From assembly GCF_002575655.3 (NCBI RefSeq), contig NC_053040.3, positions 462,940,780 through 463,004,779 on the forward strand: 64,000 bases of DNA. The letters are read 5' to 3'. Below are positions 45,430 through 55,782 of this stretch, one piece after another. Each line of letters starts with the position of its first letter. Position 1 is the stretch's first letter. This stretch comes from Aegilops tauschii subsp. strangulata. Taxonomy: Eukaryota; Streptophyta; Magnoliopsida; Poales; Poaceae. The notes under the pieces are model-generated. The model saw only the letters and a program-made list of their open reading frames with translations. It was not told the origin of the DNA and ran no database searches. The position numbers were made by a program, and so were the translations under genes.

Positions 45430-46507
45430 CATGGGGCTAGCATGCTCGAATCTCTAGTTTTGGAGGTCCCTCCAGCGGATCAAGCAGGAGATCTGCCTGA
45501 GGTATCCTTCTCCATTGGCAACGGACAGGGGACCCTTTTCTGGCTTGACCCATGGGTGGATGGAGCCCCATTATGTATGAGGTTTTCAAAATTTGTTTGA
45601 TATCTGCTCGGATTTGATTGTGTTGGTCTCCACGGACCACGGCTACCCACAATGGCCCTTGGAACATCTTGTTACGGCGGTCATTTTCACATTTGGAGAC
45701 CACAGAGTGGGCCAGGTTGCGGGCTGCCCTCCCGCCGATGCTCGCGGATCATCTCGATTACATCCTGGTGTTTGGCCCTTCGGGAGTCATCTCGGTCGGC
45801 TCGGCCTATCATGTCCTATGTCGAGGACCATTTATTGCTTGGGCCTCACCGCTCTAGAAAGCGCCTCTACCCTTGACGATAAAAAAATTTGTTTGGCAAT
45901 TGATGCGAGATCGCCTCCCATCTGGGATGAAGGTGATCAACGGACACGGACACGAGAACAGGTTGTTCCCTCTTTGTAGTTCCCAAAGAAGGGGACCTGC
46001 ATCTTCTTCTCCTGCATGGCATCAAGAGTTATGTGGTGCTTTGTCCATATCTGGGGAGTTGGTTCATTCCTTTTTATTCGGTGTTTTCCCAAAAGTACTC
46101 CCAGTTCCCCATCTATTTATTTGGTGTTCTTCTTCAGAAATCTTAGCCTGCAGACCAAGGTTTCTCTTCACCTCCTTCGCCGCCCATTGCCGGCCCTGTG
46201 GCCCATCAACATTAATTGGAGCTTGGTGGACTATCCTAGAGACACACAATCTGGGGTTCAAATAGGCGTTTTCTTCGACGAAACTAGCTAGACCTCCGTA
46301 CGTGTCTCTCACCCAAGAGAACCGTATGAGTTGGGCTAGGCGTTCCGCGAATCGTGTGACACATAGTCTAGTTAGGGATGGACGCCTTACTAAGTTTTGT
46401 AAGACTTGGTTTTCAATTGCTCCAATTTGTATTCGTGACATTATTGCGGCTGAGGCAACTTAGTTAATAAAAAGGCAGTGATCCCCCCCCCCCCCCCAAA
46501 AAAAAAG
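45430..46507 (+). pseudogene. LINE-type reverse transcriptase 3' fragment, decayed, with C15A10 tail
   Basis: EVSFSIGNGQGTLFWLDPW (45500-45555) is the typical end of a plant LINE RT module. KKFVWQLMRDRLPSGMKVI with NRLFPLC (45885-45980) is the zf-RVT zinc-binding domain, with shifts between pieces. The 3' end reads TAGTTAATAAAAAGGCAGTGAT followed by 15 C and 10 A (46483-46507). The 5' part of the LINE is missing. Confidence 0.7.
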
Positions 46508-47639
46508 AGAGCATCAATTGGAGCATGTACTACATTTGGAGGTTTTCGAGTTCTTGATCGCCAAACGATGGTTCATCAACAGGAGCAGCTAGAGCGAGAG
46601 CGACATGCAACGCTGCCCCATAATCTTGATTCTCAAATTATTCAAAGGTTGCTTTGTTCCTTTCTATCTATATAATTGATAGTTTCTTCATTCCTTTTTA
46701 TTTGTAGTTCTTGATATTTGTCTCCTAGTTTTACATCTACAATGTATTCTAGAACTAAGAAGTATGAGTCAGGTTATTATATGAAAAAATAGGAAAGGAC
46801 CCTGGTGGGCTCATATTTGGATTCTGCACCGGGTCTCTATTTTCTCATGTACAACCCTGGTGGGCTATCATGTAAGAGCCAACCTATAACAGGTGCTCTC
46901 TTAACAAATAATGATTACTGATATTACAATCTGAAGGTAGCCACGGAAGAATGTAGAAAGGTGGTCGTGCTTGAAGGGATCTTGTCAGCAATGATGGCAA
47001 TAGTGTTGTCACCCAAGTTTAGTAAACACATACACTCATACATATGCACATACACTCACCTCTATAAACGCATACACGCACACTTTACCCGTATGAGCAT
47101 CTTCGAGAGACTGAGCTGGCACATCATCTTGAGATGAAGAAAATATCACAGACGCCATTGTAGTCGACGGGAATGTCTCCTCCCACCGAACACACATCGC
47201 CGGAAGGCCAAAAATAAATGCATGAAATGTGATCACCAATATCAAGTCTTTGACTTGAGCTTTCATGGGTTGGTTCTATCACAAGGATCCTAGCCATATG
47301 AGCTATGCTCATTTCACCCCAAGTTCAGTACTAGAGACTATTTTAGCACTGATTCCTCATCACCGATTTGTTAAAGTGATGAGCTATCATCACCGATCAG
47401 CTGAGCATGCTAAAGATCCAACATTGTTTTTTTTGCATGAAATACGTTTAATCTATTCATAACTGTCAAGGTAGTACAAAAAACCCCAAAAGTAAAAAAA
47501 TACATTCAAGTCCGTAGACCACCTAGTAACGACTACAAGCACTGGAGCGAGCCGAAGGCGCACCACGGTCATCACCCCTCCCTCACCGGAGCATTGCAAA
47601 CCTTGTTGTAGTAGACAGTCGGAAAGTCGTCGTGCTAAG
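46508..47639. other. Unassigned stretch with a decayed repeat
   Basis: 47020-47230 (ACACTCATACATATGCACATACACTCACC ... TATGAGCATCTTCGAGAGACTGAG ... GGAATGTCTCCTCCCACCGAA) is a phrase I recognise from a common grass repeat family, and CCCTGGTGGGCT at 46800 and 46855 belongs to the same kind of repeat. Boundaries were not found. No gene. Confidence 0.45.
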
Positions 47640-48939
47640 TGAAGGAAATATGCCCTAGAGGCAATAATAAAGTTGTTATTTTATATTTCCTTATATCATG
47701 ATAAATGTTTATTATTCATGCTAGAATTGTATTAACTAGAAACTTGATACATGTGCGGATACATAGACAAAACACCGTGTCTCTAGTAAGCCTCTACTAG
47801 ACTAGCTCGTTAATCAAAGATGGTTAAGTTTCCTAACCATAGACATGTGTTGTCATTTGATAAACGGGATCACATCATTAGGAGAATGATGTGATGGACG
47901 TGACCCATCCGTTAGCTTAGCATATTGATTGATCAGTTTTATTGCTATTGCTTTCTTCATGTCAAATACATATTTCTTTGACTATGAGATTATGCAACTC
48001 CCGGACACCAGAGGAATACCTTGTGTGATATCAAACGTCACAATGTAACTGGGTGATTATAAAGATGCTCTACAGGTATCTCCGAAGGTGTTTGTTGGGT
48101 TGGCATAGATTGAGATTAGGATTTGTCACTCCGAGTATCGGAGAGGTATCTCTGGGCCCTCTCGGTAATACATATCATAAGAAGCCTTGCAAGCAGGATT
48201 ACCGGGTATTTATCAGAGTACCGGGGGGTTACCGGAATCCCCGGGGGGAATAATGGGCCCTATGGGCCATAAGAGGGGAGCACACCAGCCTACAAGGGGT
48301 GGCGCGCCCCCCCTTAGGCAGGAGGCCGAATTGGAGAAGGAAGAGGGGGTTCGGCCCCTCCCCCCTTTCCTTCCTCCCTTCCCTCTTCCCTTTCCCCCTC
48401 CGATGAAATAAGGAAGGGGGGGCGAATTGGGATAGGACCCCAAGTAGGATTCCTCCTACTTGGGGCACCCCATGGCTGCTCCCCTCCCCCTCCCACCTAT
48501 ATATACGTGGGGAGGGGGCGCCTAGAAGACACACCAACAATTGTTAGCCATGTGCGATGCCCCCCTCCACAATTTACGCCTCCGGGCATATCTTCGTAGT
48601 GCTTAGGCGAAGCCCTGCGCGGATCACTTCACCATCACCGTCACCACGCCGTAGTGCTGACGGAACTCATCTTCTTCCTCGACACCTTTGCTGGATCAAG
48701 AGGACGATGGACATCATCGAGCTGAACATGCGCAGAACTCGGAGGTGCAGTACGTTCGGTGCTTGATCGGTCGGATCTAGAAGAAGTTCGACTACATCAA
48801 CCGCGTTGTCAAATGCTTCCACTTTCGGTCTACGAGGGTACGTAGACACACTCTCCCCCTCTCGTTGATATGCATCTCCTAGATAGATCTTGCGTGAGCG
48901 TAGGAATTTTTTTGAAATTGCATGCTACGTTTCCCAACA
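47640..48939 (+). repeat. 5' LTR of element B (1300 bp)
   Basis: Starts TGAAGGAAATATGCCC and ends TTTCCCAACA. It is about 420 bases shorter than the LTR of element A: after GCCTTGCAAGCA (48186) it jumps to ACCGG..., skipping a block that A retains (about 7017-7480). A TATA-like CTATATATACGTGG lies at about 48498. It is a different subfamily from A or a deletion derivative. Confidence 0.9.
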
Positions 48940-48940
48940 G

Positions 48941-48956
48941 TGGCATCCGAGCCAGG
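48941..48956 (+). other. Primer-binding site of element B
   Basis: TGGCATCCGAGCCAGG begins two bases after the LTR, identical to that of element A. Confidence 0.8.
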
Positions 48957-49206
48957 TCTATGCGTAGATGATATGCACGAGTACAACACAAAGAATTGTG
49001 GGCGGTGATAGTCATACTGCTTACCACCAACGTCTTATTTTGATTCGACGGTATTGTTGGATGAAGCGGCCCGGACCAACCTTACATGACCACGTTCATG
49101 AGACCGATTCCACTGACAGACATGCAACTAAGTTTTGCATAAAGGTGGCTGGCGGGTGTCTGTTTCTCCTACTTTAGTTGAATCAAATTTGACTGGGGAC
49201 GGTCCT

Positions 49207-49677
49207 TGAGGGAGTCCTAGACTAAGGGGTCCTCGGGCGTCCGGCCTGTTGGACATGGGCCGGACTGATGGGCTGTGAAGATACAAGACCGAAGACTCTC
49301 ACCCGTGTCCGGATGGGACTCTCCTTGGCATGGAAGGCAAGCTTGGTATTCGGATATGAAGATTCCTTTTCTCTATAACCGACTTTGTACAACCCTAGTC
49401 CCCTCCGGTGTCTATATAAACCGGAGGGTTTAGTCCATAGGGACAATCATAATCATACAAGCTAGGCTTCTAGGGTTTAGCCATTACGCTCTCGTGGTAG
49501 ATCAACTCTTGTAATACTCATATTCATCAAGATCAATCAAGCAGGAAGTAGGGTATTACCTCCATAGAGAGGGCCCGAACCTGGGTAAACATCGCGTCCC
49601 CTGTCTCTAGTTACCATCGACCTTAGACGCATAGTTCGGGACCCCCTACCCAAGATCCGCCGGTTTTGACACCGATA
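49207..49677 (+). repeat. 5' LTR of element C
   Basis: 471 bases. TCTATATAAACCGGAGGG at about 49412-49429 is the TATA region. It ends GATA, a mutated GACA. The next bases TTGGTGCTTTCATTGAGAG hold the probable primer site. Confidence 0.92.
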
Positions 49678-49724
49678 TTGGTGCTTTCATTGAGAGTTCC
49701 ATTGTGACGTCGAAGACAGGATTG

Positions 49725-50852
49725 ATGGCTCGCGTGGTTATCAAGGACAGTATCACCTCCGGAGGAGCCCTGGCCTCAGGCCAAACCCTCCGGCTGGGCG
49801 GCTTTACCATGACCGCCCGCTCGGCCGTTAAGCCGACGATGACTTCTCGGGTCATCGAAAATCGCCTCCGTGTTGACTCCCAATACTCCAAACAGATGGA
49901 TCCGACGGAGTTGTCGTCTTTGAATGAACTCCTCGATCGCATCGCCGCCTTGGGGATCGCTACAGACTACGATCGGATTGGGCTTAAACCCGATCAGAGA
50001 GAAATCAAATCTCCACTGATCACCCATCAGATAGCGATAGTTGAGGAGCAAAATGATGACTCTTCCTCTATATTGAGGATGAACTATGTTCGGATTTCCG
50101 GGCTCGAAGAGCTGGATACCTGTCCGCGGAGCAACAAGGCCTGCCCTCCGAACCTAGAATCGGATAGTAGACCTGAAAAATCGGTTGATATCTCGGAGCC
50201 CGAACTATTAAGCTCGGAAATCTCTCAAGCTCCGGATACCAAATCGGGCCAGGGTTTGGATTTAAAGCCACCCACCCACCCAGATATACGCGATCTCATG
50301 TACCTACCACAGCAGTCTCAGGAAACAGTCCATCACTTTTGGGCAAGATTCCTCCTTATCAAAGACAAGGTTAAAGATTGCTGCGACGAAGACGAGATCT
50401 CAGCATTCTGCAATAGTTGCACGGACGAAGGAATTCTCAACGCCATCAACCGCCGTCGCGTATCACACTTCGCTGACTTGGCAACCATAGTACAAAAGTA
50501 CTGCGCAATGGAAAGCGCTTGGAAAACTCAGGCAGCTCGCTGGGAACCACCGGCTTCCACTCAACCCCTCGTCCGGGCAAAAAGGACGCACCCTCGCGGG
50601 GCGCCCGACCCAATAGTAAAGAAATCTAAGCCCATTGCAGGGCGCGGAACCGTTCTGGAGGGATGGCTCGATAGGCCATGCAAAATACACACAACGCCGG
50701 ATACCATACCAACCCATAGCCTTAGAGCATGTTGGATACTCCGGCAAGTGGCCAAGAGCGGCGAGGATATCCTCACCAAAAATACCCCAGAGCAACACCC
50801 CCCGAAGGATGACGGCCTCAGCGTATTGACAGTCTTCGAGACCTTCGCTTAA
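49725..50852 (+). pseudogene. gag of element C
   Basis: Open for about 376 codons from the first ATG at 49725 (MARVVIKDS). HHFWARFLLIKDKVKDC followed by NAINRRRVSHFADL near codons 205-255 is the retrotransposon gag (capsid) domain. The C-terminus continues through a basic stretch to a TAA at 50850-50852, after which the same frame goes on into protease. The stop may be a lesion in an originally continuous gag-pol. Confidence 0.8.
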
Positions 50853-51602
50853 AACAACCAGCGCAAAAGGGCCTTCCACGACCTCGCCGAAGTCTGCGAA
50901 GTCGCAGCAATAAACCCTTGGAACGACACGGCCATAACTTTCAATGCCAGCGACGAACCAAGATTCCGGACAGTCCGGGCACCAGCCGCCCTAGTCCTCA
51001 ATCCAATTGTGGACGGTTTTCGGCCCACTAAAGTACTCATGGACGGCGGCAGCGGACTAAACCTCATCTACGAGGATACACTCATCAAAATGGAAATAGA
51101 CAGGAGCTGCATCGAGCAAAGCAGCATGACCTTCCGAGGAATCATTCCCAGTCGGGAGGCGCAATGTGCGGGAAAAATCACACTTGACGTGGTATTCGGC
51201 ACGCCGGAGAATTATCGGTCCGAAGAGATAACCTTCCAAGTGGCCCCTGTCAACAGCGGATATCACGCCCTATTGGGGCGAGATGCATTTACACGCTTCC
51301 AAGCTATACCTCATTACGGGTACATGAAGCTCAAAATGTCTAGGCCCAACGGTATCATCACTCTTGCCAGTGATCCGGACATAGCACTCCGCGCCAAAAA
51401 CAAAACCGCATCCCTGGCCCTCGAGGCACTGTCTGAGGCCCTCGCGGTCGAAGAATTAACCGTGCTGCGCTCCACTGTGGACAGGGATGACGTAATCCTG
51501 GACAAACGACCCAAATCCACCTCCTTTAAACCAGCAGATGAAATAGTCAAATTTCAAGTCCACCCGACGGACCCCAAGAAGACAGCATCCATCAGGGCAT
51601 AG
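50853..51602 (+). pseudogene. Protease region of element C
   Basis: Same frame as gag. VLMDGGSGLNLIY (about 51037-51075) is the aspartic protease active-site segment in the DGGSG form seen in Tat elements. LLGRDAFTRFQAIPHYGYMKLKM follows as the second half of the protease fold. It ends at TAG 51600-51602. Confidence 0.8.
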
Positions 51603-53383
51603 CTGGACCCAACAGTCGACGCCGCGCTATGAGAGTTCCTGCGCGAGAACTGGGACATATTCGCCTGGCACCCTTCTGACATGCCAGGAATCCCACGAAG
51701 GTTGGCCGAACACAACCTCAACATATTGAAGGGATATAAACCGGTCAAGCAAACACTTCGACACTTTTCTGAACCCAAACGGCAAGCTATGGGGGAGGAG
51801 CTAGCCAAGCTACTCGAGGCCGGATTCATCAGAGAAATAAAACACCCGGACTGGCTAGCAAACCTGGTGATGGTACCAAAGAAGGATAAATCCTGGCGCC
51901 TATGCGTCGATTTCAAAGACCTCAACAAGGCCTGCCCCAAGGATCCCTTCCCCTCCCTCGCATCGAACAGATTATTGATGCCACTGCAGTACACGACTCG
52001 CTGTGCTTCCTCGACGCATACTCCGGATACCATCAAATCAAAATGAAGGAGTCCGACCAAGCCGCAACGGCATTCATTACCCCATATGGGCCATTTTGCT
52101 TCAACACTATGCCCTTCGGGCTTAAAAACGCCAGCGCCACCTATCAACGCATGATCCAAACATGCCTGGAAAAATAGATCGGCAAGACAGTTGAAGCATA
52201 CGTGGACGACGTCGTCATCAAAACAAGGCACGTCGAGTCATTGATAGACGATCTGCGTCTTACATTCGACAACCTCCGCACATATGACATTAAGCTCAAC
52301 CCGGAAAAATGTGTTTTCGGCGTTCCCGCCGGAAAACTGCTGGGCTTCATCGTCTCCAATAGAGGAATCGAGGCAAATCCAGCCAAAATCTGAGCTTTGT
52401 CACAATTGGCTACACCAACAGACCTTAAACAGGTCCAAAAACTAGCCGGATGTGTGGCAGCTTTAAGCCGCTTTATCTCTAGACTAGGAGAAAAAGCATT
52501 GCCGCTTTATCGCCTTCTCCGATGCACCTTCCACTTCGAGTGGACGGATGCGGCAACGGCCGGACTTGAAGAGATAAAGGCTCTTTTAGCGAGCAATCCA
52601 ATCCTGGCCACGCCGAACATCGGCGAACCCAAGTTATTATACATCTCGGCAACACACCAGGTGCTGAGCGCGGTGCTCGTTGTCGAGCGAGAAGAGGACG
52701 GACACAAATTCCCACTTCACAAACCGGTATACTACGTATCCACTGTCCTCACACCATGCAAATCCCGGTACCCTCATTACCAAAAGATAGCATACACGGT
52801 CTTCATGGCATCCCAGAAGCTACGACACTACTTTCAAGAGTGCTCAATCACGGTGGCTTCCGAAGTACCACCCAATGACATAATAAACAACCGTGATGCC
52901 AAGGGCCGGATCGCAAAGTGGGCCATTGAGCTCCTTCCATTCGACATAACCTATAAACCGCGCCGGGCCATCAAATCCCAAGTACTGGCCGACTTCGTCG
53001 CTGAATGGACAGAGGCCGAACTCCCTAAAGAGTACGACACATATTCCAACTGGGTCATGCACTTTGATGGTTCCAAAATACTGGCGGGCTTAGGACCGGG
53101 CATTGTCTTAACGTCCCCCACTGGAGAAACAGTTCAGTACGTACTCCAAATATTATACACAGACTCCAACAATGCAGCCGAATACGAGGCCTTACTGCAT
53201 GGTCTTCGGATGGCGGTCTCCATGGGCATACAACGCCTGGAGGTGCGCGGGGATTCAAACCTCGCAATATCCCAAATAAATGGATACTTCGACGCCAAAG
53301 ATCCGAAGATGGCGGCCTATCATAACGCCGTTCTCAAAATGTCAGCTCGGTTCGAGGGGCTCGAGTTTCATCATGTGGCCTGA
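51603..53383 (+). pseudogene. Reverse transcriptase and two RNase H domains of element C
   Basis: RT starts in the gag frame (GYKPVKQTLRHF, EAGFIREIKHPDWLANLVMV, CVDFKDLNKACPKD). It shifts frame near 51945-51955 and continues with FLDAYSGYHQI and PFGLKNASATYQR, then stop 52175-52177, then AYVDDVVIKTR with the catalytic Asp pair at about 52203. A TGA at 52391-52393 follows. The first RNase H (52600-52990) is weak in its acidic residues. A second, RVT_3-type RNase H follows: HFDGS, AAEYEALL, RGDSN (53060-53375), all acidic residues present. The second RNase H is a Tat-clade hallmark. Confidence 0.85.
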
Positions 53384-53385
53384 GA

Positions 53386-54855
53386 AAGTAATCAAGCGGC
53401 GGATGTCCTCGCCCGCATCGGCGCCAAGCGCGACCCCGTCCCGCCTAACATATTTACGGAAAGGCTCTTCAAGCCATCCGTGGTGTGGCAAGGGGAGAGC
53501 GGCAACACTACTCCAGACCCGATTATACCCCCAGATTCCGAACACAATACCGATATCATCGGGGGCTTAGCCACCGAAATAACACCATCGGCCCATCTTA
53601 TCATGGCAGTCATTGCCCCATGGACCGAACCCTTCTTGGCCTACCTTAATAGGCGAGAGCTCCTCGAGGATCAGAATGAGGCTCGCTGCATTGTCCGACG
53701 CTCGAAAGCCTACAAGGTTCATGGCGGAGAGCTCTACAAGAAAAGCGCTACCGGAGTACTTCAAAGATGTATCTCCGAAGAAGAGGGACGGCAGCTCTTG
53801 GCTGAAATTCATGCCGGTCTCGGAGGTCACCACGCCGCGGCTCGGGCCCTTGTAAGTAAGGCCTTCCGTACAGGTTTCTATTGGCCGACGGCCCGAGCAG
53901 ATGCACAGGACCTTGTCCAACGTTGCGGCGGATGCCAGCTTTTCACCAACCAAAGCCATATGCCACCCACCGCTCTACAAACAATCCCCATCACTTGGCC
54001 TTTTGCGGTCTGGGGGCTTGATATGGCCGGACCCCTTAAAGGAGGAAGCCATAAGAAAAAAATATCTACTGGTCATGGTAGATAAGTTCACTAAGTGGAT
54101 AGAGGCCAAACCAGTAAAATGGCCGAATCCGGACCAGTGATAGACTTTATATCCGGTGTCGTACACCGTTACGGTGTCCCACATAGTATCATCACCGATA
54201 ACGGCTCCAATTTCACAGCCGATGAAGTGAAATCCTGGTGTGCTAAATTGGGCATTAAGCTCGATTACGCCTCGGTCTACCACCCACAAACAAATGGGCA
54301 AGTCGAACGAGCGAATGGTCTTATTATGAGCGGCATTAAGCCCAGACTAGTGCGGTCGTTGAAAGAATCAGACAAGCACTGGGTTGAGGAGCTCGACTCC
54401 GTACTCTGGGGGCTGCGGACCACGCCCAATCGCACTACCGGATATACACCTTTCTTCATGGTGTACGGCGCAGAGGCTGTGTTGCCCTGCGACATTATTC
54501 ATGACTCACCTAGAGTGCGCATGTACTAAGAGAGAGAGAGGCCGAACTTGATCGGCAGGACAGCTTAGATGCCCTGGAGGAGGAGCAAGACGTCGCAAAA
54601 GCCCGTTCCGCATTGTATCAACAACAGGCTCGTAGATATCAAAGTAGAGAAGTGCGGGCCAAGACTTATAACGTTGGCGAACTTGTTCTACGCTTACCAG
54701 AGAAGAAAAAGGACAAACTCAAGCCCAAGTGGGAGGGTCCCTTCATCATAGACAAAGTTCTCACTGGAGGAGCGTACCGCCTGCGTGATGCATCGGACAA
54801 CCGCTTAGAGCCGAACCCGTGGAACGCCGCCAGACTCCGAAGATTCTACGCCTAG
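53386..54855 (+). pseudogene. Integrase of element C
   Basis: HHCC zinc-binding region GGHHAAARALVSKAF ... CGGCQLF (53820-53940), core WGLDMAGPL (first Asp), TDNGSNF (second Asp) and NGQVERANG (Glu). Two nearby shifts at about 54060 and 54118 cancel each other. An (AG)n run at 54529-54540 causes another shift. The C-terminal KWEGPFIIDKVLTGGAYRLRD ends at 54855. Confidence 0.85.
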
Positions 54856-55782
54856 TGCCGGACTCTTTGTTCGTCTTCTCCCTTTGTTTCCATTTTTTTC
54901 TTTCCTCTCTTTAACTTTTCTCCTAGCTTTAAGCTATCGTACGGCTACACCGCACACCTATGATGCGCATATCCTTAAAATGTACACGCTCATAATACCT
55001 GGGGGCTTTTTTTTACAGAAGCTTATTATAATTTTACGAGCATCAAGCTCAACACATATGTGTCCTCTTCCGCATATGTACCTTTTCTTCGCCATTATAT
55101 GCATCGTTATAACTTAAGTTTTGGCCAAGCTGGGTTGCCTGGCTCCTGTGCTTATGCCCTACGTTCCCGTTTGTTCAGCTAGGGCATAAAGGGAGCACCT
55201 CTGCGATTGTTACTGCCGGGTCATCCGGACGTGTACCTCAGACTAGGTGAAGCCGAAAGCTAGCATTCTTAAGGGAATATTCGGTCGGCGGACTAAAGAT
55301 GTGTTACACTCATTACACTATGAACCCCAGGACGTCACGTACACTGCGATTTTTTCAATCACAGTTCGGCCATGCACACTTAACGCGTGTTCACCCAGGG
55401 AAAGGAACCCTTAACGGAACTATTCTCTCTGGAAGATGTTTCTTACAATTACAATGTAATATAACATAGCTAGCCGGATACAATTTGTCTGTTTAAGCAA
55501 CTATGACCCCTACGCCTGGTTTCCACGCATACCCCGGTCTATATTGCCGCTTTGGTATTCGGAAACACTCCGCACCTTCGGGTCCAGAGGTCGAAGCAAA
55601 AAGGTCTGCCATGACAATCGTTTTACAATCCGGCTAGGGAAAATTATGTCAATGGAAGTACATTGTCACTTAGACTCAAAAACTACTTCCTCTATGTCGT
55701 CTAACAGGCTGTCTAGCTTACAATCCTGTTGGGAATATTTGGCGGTTACCCTTACTTGGTCATATACCAAACTAACTGAAAT
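54856..55782. other. Spacer between pol and the antisense gene of element C
   Basis: No coding sequence. Both gene ends converge here, so it probably carries 3' processing signals for the antisense transcript. Confidence 0.5.

Noticed and set aside
52479..52715. Minus-strand ORFs within pol of element C
   Set aside because: No match between them and the spliced antisense gene; they are opposite-strand shadows of the RT and RNase H frames.
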